Translations under genes and position numbers: made by a program
Shown here: piece by piece, positions 1-6,250 of the stretch
Position numbering within the stretch: position 1 is the stretch's first letter
Layout: every line of letters starts with the position of its first letter
Notes under the pieces: model-generated
The model's input: only the letters and a program-made list of their open reading frames with translations
What the model was told of the DNA's origin: nothing
The model's database searches: none
Source: Candidatus Zixiibacteriota bacterium
GTDB taxonomy: Bacteria; Zixibacteria; MSB-5A5; GN15; PGXB01
Length of the DNA: 13,003 nucleotides
NCBI GenBank assembly: GCA_030591405.1
Contig: JAUVBC010000021.1
Coordinates: 1-13,003, forward strand
Direction: 5' to 3'

Positions 1-1079
1 CCGGCCATAATAGACGAAGCACCGGCTGCCAGAGCCTTGACAATATCACCTGAATAGCGAATGCCGCCGTCGGCAACCACCGGAATATTATGCTTTGCAG
101 CAGATTCGCAGGCTCCCATAATTGCTGTGACCTGCGGAACACCTGCTCCGGTAACAACCCTTGTTGTACAAATCGAACCGGGCCCAATACCAACCTTCAC
201 TGAATCAGCGCCAGCATCGATCAAGGCCAAGGCACCTTCATTAGTTGCGACATTGCCCGCCAAAACCGGAATATTGGGGAAATTCTTTTTCAGTTTTTCG
301 ACCGCTTTTAAGACTCCTGTTGAGTGACCATGTGATGAATCAACCACCAGAATATCAACACCGGCTTTAACCAGAAGCTCGGAACGCTCATCCAAGTCGG
401 CGGAAACTCCAACTGCAGCTCCAACCCGTAAACGACCAAATTTATCTTTACAGGCCAAAGGATGTTGAATTTTTTTCATGATATCCTTGACCGTAATCAT
501 CCCTTTGAGGAAATTCTGGTCATCAACAATCAGAAGTTTTTCAATCCGATTATGATGCAAAAGATCCTGAGCAGTATCAAGATCGGTTCCTTCAGGCGCC
601 GTAATTAGATTATTTTTGGTCATCACCTCAGATATTGGAACATTCAACTTTTTATTAAATCTAAGGTCACGGTTGGTTAAAATTCCAACTAATTTTCCAT
701 TTTCAGAAATCGGGATTCCTGAAATGTGAAATTTTTTCATTACCGCCAGAGCCTCACCAATCGGTCGATCCGGCGGAAGCGTTATCGGATCAATAATCAT
801 CCCTGATTCTGATCGCTTGACTTTATCGACCTGAACTGCCTGCTCCCCGGGAGAGAGATTTTTATGAATTATACCCAAACCACCCTGACGAGCAACCGCA
901 ATCGCCATTAGATATTCAGTGACCGTATCCATGGCCGCCGAAATCAGCGGAATATTTAAGCCAATATTTGCGGTCAATCTGGTCGAGATGTCAACATCGC
1001 GTGGTAAAACATCCGAGCGATTGGGGACCAGAAGGACATCATCAAAGGTCAAACCATCTTTTTCAATTATTTTTGCCAT
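1..1079 (-). CDS. guaB: IMP dehydrogenase, C-terminus cut by window edge
   Basis: Oxidises IMP to XMP with NAD+, the committed step of guanine nucleotide synthesis, in the cytoplasm. The frame is open from the ATG at 1079 to the left edge, giving about 359 of the usual 480-500 residues. The N-terminus reads GLTFDDVLLVPNRSDVLPRD, typical of the family. The tandem CBS (Bateman) insert lies at about residues 90-205. The substrate loop GPGSICTTRVVTGAG is present with catalytic Cys304 (codon 168-170), and ADGGIRYSGD follows. The mobile flap and the C-terminus lie outside the window. The gene starts 23 bp after the zinc-ribbon gene on the same strand, so the two are probably cotranscribed. The ribosome binding site is weak (GGAA, about 4 nt upstream). 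Identification is firm. Confidence 0.97.
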   Translation of the reverse strand, partial: MAKIIEKDGLTFDDVLLVPNRSDVLPRDVDISTRLTANIGLNIPLISAAMDTVTEYLMAIAVARQGGLGIIHKNLSPGEQAVQVDKVKRSESGMIIDPITLPPDRPIGEALAVMKKFHISGIPISENGKLVGILTNRDLRFNKKLNVPISEVMTKNNLITAPEGTDLDTAQDLLHHNRIEKLLIVDDQNFLKGMITVKDIMKKIQHPLACKDKFGRLRVGAAVGVSADLDERSELLVKAGVDILVVDSSHGHSTGVLKAVEKLKKNFPNIPVLAGNVATNEGALALIDAGADSVKVGIGPGSICTTRVVTGAGVPQVTAIMGACESAAKHNIPVVADGGIRYSGDIVKALAAGASSIMA

Positions 1080-1102
1080 ATTCCAATTATATTAAAATAA
1101 CT

Positions 1103-1825
1103 TTATTCGCTTTGGCCATCCTGCCAAACTAAAAGGCGTCCGCAATTATCACAGGTAATCAATTGATCGCCCCGTTTTAATTCCTGAATACGATGCGGCG
1201 GAAGGGCCTTGAAACAGGCTCCGCAGGCTCTCTTTTTAACCGTAATGACAACCGAACCACCCCGATTTTTGCGGATTCTTTCGTAAATCGACATCATTCT
1301 TTTTGGCACCCGGACAATAATATTTTGCCGCTCATCGTCTTTCATTTGAACTTTGGAACCAACCGAATCCATTTTTTCCTGAAGAATACTTAGTTGATCG
1401 TCATTCTGTTTTTTGGTTTCGGTAGATTTTTTTCTGAGATCATCAATGCCGTTTTCCAGAATTTCGATTCTTTCAATAATTTCCAGAAGAGTTGTTTCCT
1501 TTTCATTAATCGATTCCCTGACAGAATCTATTTGGGAAACGAGAGCATCGTATTCTTTGTTAGTCTTAATCGCCATCATCATCGACTTCAACTTTTTTAA
1601 TTGGTCCTGCAGAGCAGAAACTTCCAACTCAAGGCCATTTTGAAGAATCTTTGCCTCAGATAGTTCTTTTTCATTGCTAACAAAAGTATCTTCAATCTCT
1701 ACAATTTCCCGCTTTAGATTATCCATCATATCAGGAATATACTCTTTAGAGCGTTCCAGTTCCCCCCGGTCATAATCAATAACCTGCAATTTTAACAAAA
1801 GCTCCAAATCATCTTTCATCGGCAT
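1103..1825 (-). CDS. Coiled-coil protein with C4 zinc ribbon (COG1579 / zf-RING_7 family)
   Basis: A cytoplasmic 240-residue protein. Residues about 5-180 are heptad-rich and charged, predicting a long antiparallel coiled coil. The C-terminus has a four-cysteine zinc ribbon: CGAC at 201-204 and CDNC at 225-228, with ALPPHRIQELKRGD between them. This architecture and length match the COG1579 family of predicted nucleic-acid-binding or regulatory proteins (some annotated CdsZ). The biochemical role is not established and I do not assign one. The first ATG (1825) is chosen because GGGAGA lies about 5 nt upstream; a second in-frame ATG is two codons later. It probably forms an operon with guaB downstream. 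An intrinsic terminator ends about 26 nt before its start and I found no convincing promoter after it, so expression may depend on read-through from the tRNA transcript. Confidence 0.9.
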   Translation of the reverse strand: MPMKDDLELLLKLQVIDYDRGELERSKEYIPDMMDNLKREIVEIEDTFVSNEKELSEAKILQNGLELEVSALQDQLKKLKSMMMAIKTNKEYDALVSQIDSVRESINEKETTLLEIIERIEILENGIDDLRKKSTETKKQNDDQLSILQEKMDSVGSKVQMKDDERQNIIVRVPKRMMSIYERIRKNRGGSVVITVKKRACGACFKALPPHRIQELKRGDQLITCDNCGRLLVWQDGQSE

Positions 1826-1851
1826 CTAATTCTCCCGTAAACGGCCAAATT

Positions 1852-1899
1852 AAAAAGGCGCAGTCTCATTTTTAAATTAAGACTGCGCCAAGTTTTTTT
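1852..1899 (-). terminator. Intrinsic terminator after the tRNA genes, possibly bidirectional
   Basis: A perfect 10-bp stem pairs GGCGCAGTCT (1857-1866) with AGACTGCGCC (1880-1889) around a 13-nt loop. It is flanked by five A on the left (T-tract for minus-strand transcripts) and seven T at 1893-1899 for plus-strand transcripts. On the minus strand it lies about 100 nt after tRNA-Val and about 26 nt before the zinc-ribbon start codon. It could therefore end the tRNA transcript, act as an attenuator for the zinc-ribbon-guaB unit, or both. Confidence 0.8.
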
Positions 1900-1996
1900 C
1901 GTCCTCGTTTATTTTGTGCCCAGTTTTTTTCGGGCCTATACAAGCACATCGTATCTGCATATATTTTGTATCGGTCATCTCCGATATCCTCTTAAC

Positions 1997-2070
1997 TGGG
2001 CAATACTGGATTTGAACCAGTGACCTCTCGGATGTGAACCGAACGCTCTAACCAACTGAGCTAATTGCCC
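1997..2070 (-). tRNA. tRNA-Val (anticodon CAC)
   Basis: The 74-nt gene folds into a full cloverleaf. The acceptor stem is GGGCAAT/ATTGCCC (7 bp, perfect), the D arm contains AGTTGGTTA, the anticodon loop is TTCACAT (anticodon CAC, reading GUG), and the T arm is ACTGG-TTCAAAT-CCAGT. The discriminator is A73. The 3' CCA is not encoded (GTT follows), so it must be added by a nucleotidyltransferase. It lies 33 bp after the CAU tRNA and is transcribed with it. A small 6-bp hairpin (TATCGG/CCGATA) follows about 10 nt past the 3' end. Confidence 0.96.
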
Positions 2071-2103
2071 GCAATTCATATAATCCTGTCAAACATCAAT
2101 TTC

Positions 2104-2177
2104 TGGGCCCACCAGGACTCGAACCTGGGACCCGCTGATTATGAGTCAGCTGCTCTAACCAACTGAGCTATGGGCCC
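2104..2177 (-). tRNA. tRNA with anticodon CAU, probably tRNA-Ile2 (lysidine) rather than elongator Met
   Basis: A 74-nt cloverleaf: acceptor GGGCCCA/TGGGCCC, D arm with AGTTGGTTA, anticodon stem-loop GCTGA-CTCATAA-TCAGC (CAU), T arm CCAGG-TTCGAGT-CCTGG, discriminator A73, no encoded CCA. It lacks the unpaired first base typical of initiator tRNA. The acceptor has C4-G69 and C5-G68, which I recall as recognition pairs for TilS, the enzyme that modifies C34 so that the tRNA reads AUA. This favours Ile2 over elongator Met, but elongator Met is not excluded by sequence reading alone. Confidence 0.95.
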
Positions 2178-2193
2178 AAAGAGTTAGTCGGTT

Positions 2194-2222
2194 ATTATAA
2201 GGATAATAATTTAATTCGTCAA
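2194..2222 (-). promoter_or_regulatory. Sigma70-type promoter of the tRNA unit
   Basis: On the minus strand, TTGACG (2217-2222) and a perfect TATAAT (2194-2199) are separated by exactly 17 bp. Transcription would start near 2187, giving a leader of about 10 nt before the first tRNA base at 2177. The near-consensus match fits a strongly expressed stable-RNA unit. Confidence 0.88.
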
Positions 2223-2315
2223 GTTATTTATTTTTAAATTATCATTATTTTCAATCATTGGAAAGATTCTCGATTTATTTGAAAAAAGTAATGCCAAAAT
2301 CCCAAATAAACCAAC

Positions 2316-2350
2316 AAAAAAGGCCCCCGTCCTGGACGGGGGCCTTTTTT
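2316..2350 (-). terminator. Strong intrinsic terminator of the M4 peptidase gene (bidirectional)
   Basis: A GC-rich hairpin pairs GGCCCCCGT (2322-2330) with ACGGGGGCC (2336-2344), loop CCTGG. It has six A on one side and six T on the other, so it can stop transcription both ways. It lies about 18 nt past the stop codon of the M4 peptidase and insulates the tRNA promoter about 100 bp further on. Confidence 0.92.
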
Positions 2351-2367
2351 AAAAGATGCTATTTTTC

Positions 2368-5300
2368 CTAAATGCAGACAGGATCGGGACCGCCCTTATA
2401 TTTGAAATTAATTAAATAGACAATATCCAGAATGTTTATCATACCGTCCGGTATTATATCTGAATTAACATCAGCCGCTTCCATATAAACGGGAGCCGGT
2501 CCGCTCTTATATTTATAAGCGATAAGATAAACAATATCTAAAATATTAACCAGACCGTCATCATCAACGTCGCCGCAAATATACGGTTCGTTTATTGCAA
2601 GTAAAAATCCCTGAATGTCCACACTACCAGCTATATCTTCAACCTGACAATCAAAATTGAGATTCCCGACACCAATTGATGGTGTTCCGGAAAGCAGACC
2701 GGTTGCGGAAATAGTTAACCCGGAGCCAACCAGATCATCGTTGGGATCTGACCATGTTTTAACGCCAGTTCCACCAGTAGATTCAAGCTGAACCGAATAA
2801 CTCTTAGTATCATACGCCTGAGGCAAAATGCCAGAGGTCGAAATATTCACGGCATCATTTATTGTAATCTCAAGTAATTGAGTTTTGACATCACCACCCT
2901 GATCACTGGCTTGAGCAGTAAAGCTGATAACAGCTGCTGAGGCAGGGGTACCGGAAACTGTGCCTGTTTCACTAAGGGTCAAACCGGTTCCAACCAGATC
3001 ATCATTGAGGTCAAGCCAGGTTCTAGTGCCAGTTCCGCCGGTAGCCAACAATTCAGTCGAGTAAGGCTGATTCATGGTCCATTCAGGAAGGGTGGTGGTG
3101 GTAATCATAATCGCTTCATTGATTGTAAAGGATATCAATCCATCATCTTCATCAGGGGTTTCATCGGCGACATTGGCCGTAAATGAGAATGTTCCAGTTG
3201 CCGTTGGTGTTCCACTCACCAAACCAGTCGATGAAATCGTAAAGTCGGTACTGGCAAGGTCACCATATTTATCGGTAAAGGTCAGAACACCAACCCCTCC
3301 GCCAACCAAAACCTGAGCCGAATAGGGCTGATTGACGGTCCATTCCGGAAGTGTCTCGCTTATTACAATTGGCGGATTGACAGAGCATTCATATCTGACT
3401 ACCTGAAAATCATCAATCGCCGCTTCGACAATTGAGCCGGTATTATCAGCAACATAAAACTGCACCATCATCTGATCGGTCGGAGTGACAAAATCACTGA
3501 CTAAAAAGGTATGTTCATACCATCCGCCCTGGGCCACCAGCCCGGTCGGTCCAACCGTTTCAGCCAAAACCCAATCGGTGCCATTGTTATTGGAGACATA
3601 AACAAGCAAAGGTTCCATAAAAGCATTGGAACCAAGATCGTTTGATAACCAGCGAGCATAATGAACCACTGCATCACCGGTTGATAAATCAAATGATGGT
3701 GAGACAATGTTCGTCCAACCATCATCAACATCGGAGTTATTTTGAAGCGGATCGTTATCAGTCAAGAAACAAGAACCGGATCCATCAAAATCAGCCGGCG
3801 GATCACCTCGACTCCAATCGACAGGCACGCCGCGTTCCCACATTCCGGCAACAGCGGTACCGTTAATTGTCCAGCCTTTATCGGTCTCAAAATCATCCTC
3901 GAAGACAACAACTGTTCCGGTGATTGCGAGAGCCTGCAAAGGCACACTGGGATCGGGGTCAAAAAATGTTCCATTGGTCGCTTCATCAACGCTTATATAA
4001 AATCTGACATAACCTTCACAAGGAGTCGGTGGCAGAACTACTTCGTATTGATCGGTCGCGGTTTCGGTCAGGGTTGCTTCAATAAACGATCCACCCGCAA
4101 CCGAAGCATACACTTTTCCGCTACCAGAGACAATCGATCCTCCACCCGTAGCAGAAACAGTAACATCAAAAGTTGTTTCCGCTCCCGGCGTCACTAAAGT
4201 GGGAATACCGCCCGGATAGGTAAAATCTACCAAATATGTTGACGGGAAAACACCAACGGCATGCCAGGCCTTCAAGGCCTGCTCACGCCAGGAATGAGTC
4301 GGATCGAGATCATCGGCTGCGGCTAAAATACCAAGCGCCGCTTGATGATAATTAGTGTTGATTGACCAATAATAAGAATTGGCCCGATAGGCAATTTTTA
4401 TTGCATTTTGTACGCCAATTCCTTCGACGGTGACACCATGATGAACACCGCCATCTGATAATAGATAAAACCACTTATTGCCAACACCATTATTGGTATG
4501 AACACCACAATAATCATTAGCATACTCCGGTATACAGCCAACAACATCAACCCAATATACATCGGTTGTCCCATAATAATCAGGGTCGCCACCACATATC
4601 TGGTACTCACCATATACATAACCCTCATGGGGCGTATCCATATGACGAAAAGGTTCAGAGCTTGTATTACTATTCTCGCCCATTTTCCAATCGGGAGTAT
4701 CTAATTCAGGATGCGCAAATTCAAAGGCGGCGCCGATCATATCGGAAAATGACTCGTTGACCGCTCCTGATTCCAATTGGTAAGCGAGATTTGATTCATA
4801 ACTGGTAATAGCGTGACCCCATTCGTGGGCGACAACATCGGGACAGCCAGCCAGCGATCGATAATCTAATCCATAATTTGGTGCCCAACTCCAAATGACA
4901 ATTTGGGAACCATTCCAATAAGCATTATTATCACCCTCTGCAGAATAATTTACTGACACCTTCATAGAACTGCCATTGTCATCATAGCTGTTTCGATCAA
5001 AAGTATCCAACATCCAGTCATAAACCAGACCGGTATAAACATGGCCGTCAACTGCCGGAGCCTGTATATTTGGATCATCCCAGATGTTATCAGCATCGGT
5101 TGCCGTGACACCAGGAAGAGAGGTAGTTGCCAGATTGGTTAGAATATAGCGGCCATCAGGCATCTCGCCGTCGTGGCCATGAGGATTATTATTTAACTGC
5201 CGAGTGTAATCAATCATAGAATAATTGCTACCGTTATAATCGGTGTCAATATGAGTTCTAGGATCGCCCATAACGCCGATTCCGGTGCCGATAGCGTCCG

Positions 5301-5973
5301 AATCCATAATCCGATTCGCTTTATAGACGACATCACCATTAGTGGCATCGACAAAATATTCCCAGCGACCCATCGGGGTATCGGAAAGTAAGAATAGCCG
5401 CCAGCAAAGATAATGTGTCCCCTGCCAGGGGAAAACGACCAATTCGGGTGCTTCGGGATTGGTCTCGCCAAAAAATCCCAATAGATCATTATGGGCAATT
5501 TCGACGGCAGATAAATCGGTCAGCGAGGGGGTAGTAACATCGAGATTGATGTAAGCTTCGTAGATGCCGTTAACGGTTCTCAGTTCACCCGATGCTTTAT
5601 AGTGGGCAAGAACTTCTCCCCCAACAACTCTAACTCCCTGGTGATACTGATCAAAACGGATGTGCGTCATACCCAGCTTATCTTCTTCGGATTTCTTTAC
5701 AATCAGTTCTTCCGATGGCGAGTCTATTTTGTAGGCACCTCGGTTATTCTCAAAGAACTCAATTACAGTGGCAACTTTATCGCCGCTTCTCGTTGATGCA
5801 GCTAGGTTGCCTTCAACATGAACCGGGATACCAAGATCATTTTCCCGGTAAACCTCGACATTTGGATTCTTCCTGAGAAGATTTTTGCCATAAAATTTTT
5901 CTTCTGTTTGCCCTGCAAGGCAAATTGCCACTGCCATTAAAATAAGGACAAAGGTGATGATAATAGTTTTCAT
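2368..5973 (-). CDS. Secreted M4 (thermolysin-family) metallopeptidase with jelly-roll, Ig-like repeats and dockerin-like C-terminus
   Basis: A zinc endopeptidase predicted to be exported and to degrade extracellular protein. Residues 1-20 are a Sec signal peptide (no clear lipobox). An FTP/PepSY propeptide spans about 45-222 and the catalytic domain about 227-575. The zinc motif is HEWGH (His383, Glu384, His387), with the third ligand Glu407 and Asp411 in NESFSD at the thermolysin spacing. The second active-site His is in GGVHHGVTVEGIG. After this come a linker domain, a jelly-roll (about 689-863, opening FEDDFETDKGW), three Ig/He_PIG-like repeats of 87-88 residues (about 867-1130), and a two-loop dockerin-like module (1131-1201). 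At 1201 residues it is about twice the usual M4 preproprotein; the extra length is all C-terminal. The ATG follows a GGGGAAAG site. It is monocistronic with its own promoter and terminator and divergent from the phosphoesterase gene. Confidence 0.95.
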   Translation of the reverse strand: MKTIIITFVLILMAVAICLAGQTEEKFYGKNLLRKNPNVEVYRENDLGIPVHVEGNLAASTRSGDKVATVIEFFENNRGAYKIDSPSEELIVKKSEEDKLGMTHIRFDQYHQGVRVVGGEVLAHYKASGELRTVNGIYEAYINLDVTTPSLTDLSAVEIAHNDLLGFFGETNPEAPELVVFPWQGTHYLCWRLFLLSDTPMGRWEYFVDATNGDVVYKANRIMDSDAIGTGIGVMGDPRTHIDTDYNGSNYSMIDYTRQLNNNPHGHDGEMPDGRYILTNLATTSLPGVTATDADNIWDDPNIQAPAVDGHVYTGLVYDWMLDTFDRNSYDDNGSSMKVSVNYSAEGDNNAYWNGSQIVIWSWAPNYGLDYRSLAGCPDVVAHEWGHAITSYESNLAYQLESGAVNESFSDMIGAAFEFAHPELDTPDWKMGENSNTSSEPFRHMDTPHEGYVYGEYQICGGDPDYYGTTDVYWVDVVGCIPEYANDYCGVHTNNGVGNKWFYLLSDGGVHHGVTVEGIGVQNAIKIAYRANSYYWSINTNYHQAALGILAAADDLDPTHSWREQALKAWHAVGVFPSTYLVDFTYPGGIPTLVTPGAETTFDVTVSATGGGSIVSGSGKVYASVAGGSFIEATLTETATDQYEVVLPPTPCEGYVRFYISVDEATNGTFFDPDPSVPLQALAITGTVVVFEDDFETDKGWTINGTAVAGMWERGVPVDWSRGDPPADFDGSGSCFLTDNDPLQNNSDVDDGWTNIVSPSFDLSTGDAVVHYARWLSNDLGSNAFMEPLLVYVSNNNGTDWVLAETVGPTGLVAQGGWYEHTFLVSDFVTPTDQMMVQFYVADNTGSIVEAAIDDFQVVRYECSVNPPIVISETLPEWTVNQPYSAQVLVGGGVGVLTFTDKYGDLASTDFTISSTGLVSGTPTATGTFSFTANVADETPDEDDGLISFTINEAIMITTTTLPEWTMNQPYSTELLATGGTGTRTWLDLNDDLVGTGLTLSETGTVSGTPASAAVISFTAQASDQGGDVKTQLLEITINDAVNISTSGILPQAYDTKSYSVQLESTGGTGVKTWSDPNDDLVGSGLTISATGLLSGTPSIGVGNLNFDCQVEDIAGSVDIQGFLLAINEPYICGDVDDDGLVNILDIVYLIAYKYKSGPAPVYMEAADVNSDIIPDGMINILDIVYLINFKYKGGPDPVCI
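2371..2583 (-). other. Dockerin-like C-terminal module of the M4 peptidase
   Basis: Residues 1131-1201. Loop 1 is DVDDDGLVNILD, a canonical calcium-loop pattern. Loop 2, DVNSDIIPDGMINILD, carries four extra residues. Each loop is followed by IVYLI.(Y/F)KYK.GP.P. Cys1133 (in CGD) and Cys1200 (in PVC) bracket the module. An 18-bp stretch at 2416-2433 is identical to 8100-8117 in the deiminase gene, showing homology of the modules at DNA level. Confidence 0.85.
2580..3375 (-). repeat. Three tandem Ig/He_PIG-like repeats within the M4 peptidase gene
   Basis: The repeat units are 261-264 bp, i.e. 87-88 codons. They share LPEW/LPQAY followed by PYS or SYS, GGxG near the middle, an aspartate-rich strand (e.g. 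NDDLVG), and (V/L)SGTP at the end of a strand. DNA similarity remains visible between the second and third copies (around 2731 and 2995). They probably act as spacer or adhesion domains between the protease and its C-terminal module. Confidence 0.85.
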
Positions 5974-6047
5974 TCTTTCCCCGCTAATAAATTAATAATA
6001 ATATTTGCCATACAAACTTAATACGTAACTTATACCCAAAAACAAAG

Positions 6048-6071
6048 TACAGCAGGTGTGTAATTGCTGTA
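6048..6071. promoter_or_regulatory. Inverted repeat at the start of the M4 peptidase leader
   Basis: TACAGCA (6048-6054) and TGCTGTA (6065-6071) form a perfect 7-bp dyad around 10 nt. It lies just downstream of the predicted M4 promoter, covering roughly +3 to +27, where a repressor site or a 5' leader hairpin could act. No known regulator is recognised. Confidence 0.35.
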
Positions 6072-6080
6072 ACTTAAATG

Positions 6081-6108
6081 AATATAGCACATTATCGAAA
6101 TCTGTCAA
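6081..6108 (-). promoter_or_regulatory. Promoter of the M4 peptidase gene
   Basis: On the minus strand a perfect TTGACA (6103-6108) and TATATT (6081-6086) are 16 bp apart, with TGC directly before the -10 (extended -10). Predicted start is near 6074, leaving a leader of about 100 nt to the ATG at 5973. Confidence 0.78.
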
Positions 6109-6202
6109 TCATAATAATAGGTGTCGGAAAAAATGCAAATTACTTTTATATATGACCGTTTAGAATCAAATAAAGTTTTATCTTGATTTTCAATGGACAA
6201 AG

Positions 6203-6208
6203 TATAAT
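6203..6208 (+). promoter_or_regulatory. Candidate -10 element for the phosphoesterase gene
   Basis: A perfect TATAAT on the plus strand lies 43 nt before the ATG at 6251. No good -35 stands 16-18 bp upstream; TTGATT at 6183-6188 is only 14 bp away. The call therefore rests mostly on the -10 and its place in the divergent intergenic region. Confidence 0.4.
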
Positions 6209-6240
6209 TTTCACCATTACCACAAAAAAATCTAATATCC

Positions 6241-6245
6241 GGAGG
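6241..6245 (+). promoter_or_regulatory. Strong ribosome binding site of the phosphoesterase gene
   Basis: GGAGG sits 5 nt before the ATG at 6251 and fixes that start. A signal peptide begins directly at this codon. Confidence 0.85.
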
Positions 6246-6250
6246 TAATT

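Noticed and set aside
61..327. Plus-strand reading frame of 88 codons
   Set aside because: It lies antisense to guaB, whose protein is clearly recognisable on the minus strand; no ribosome site or family similarity.
3642..4197. Several plus-strand and alternative-frame reading frames within the M4, deiminase and C25 genes
   Set aside because: They are antisense or out-of-frame shadows of long multidomain proteins with clear motifs; compositions are low-complexity or basic and none has a signal or motif.
6183..6208. TTGATT plus TATAAT as a full promoter for the phosphoesterase
   Set aside because: The spacer is only 14 bp, too short for sigma70; only the -10 is kept as a candidate.
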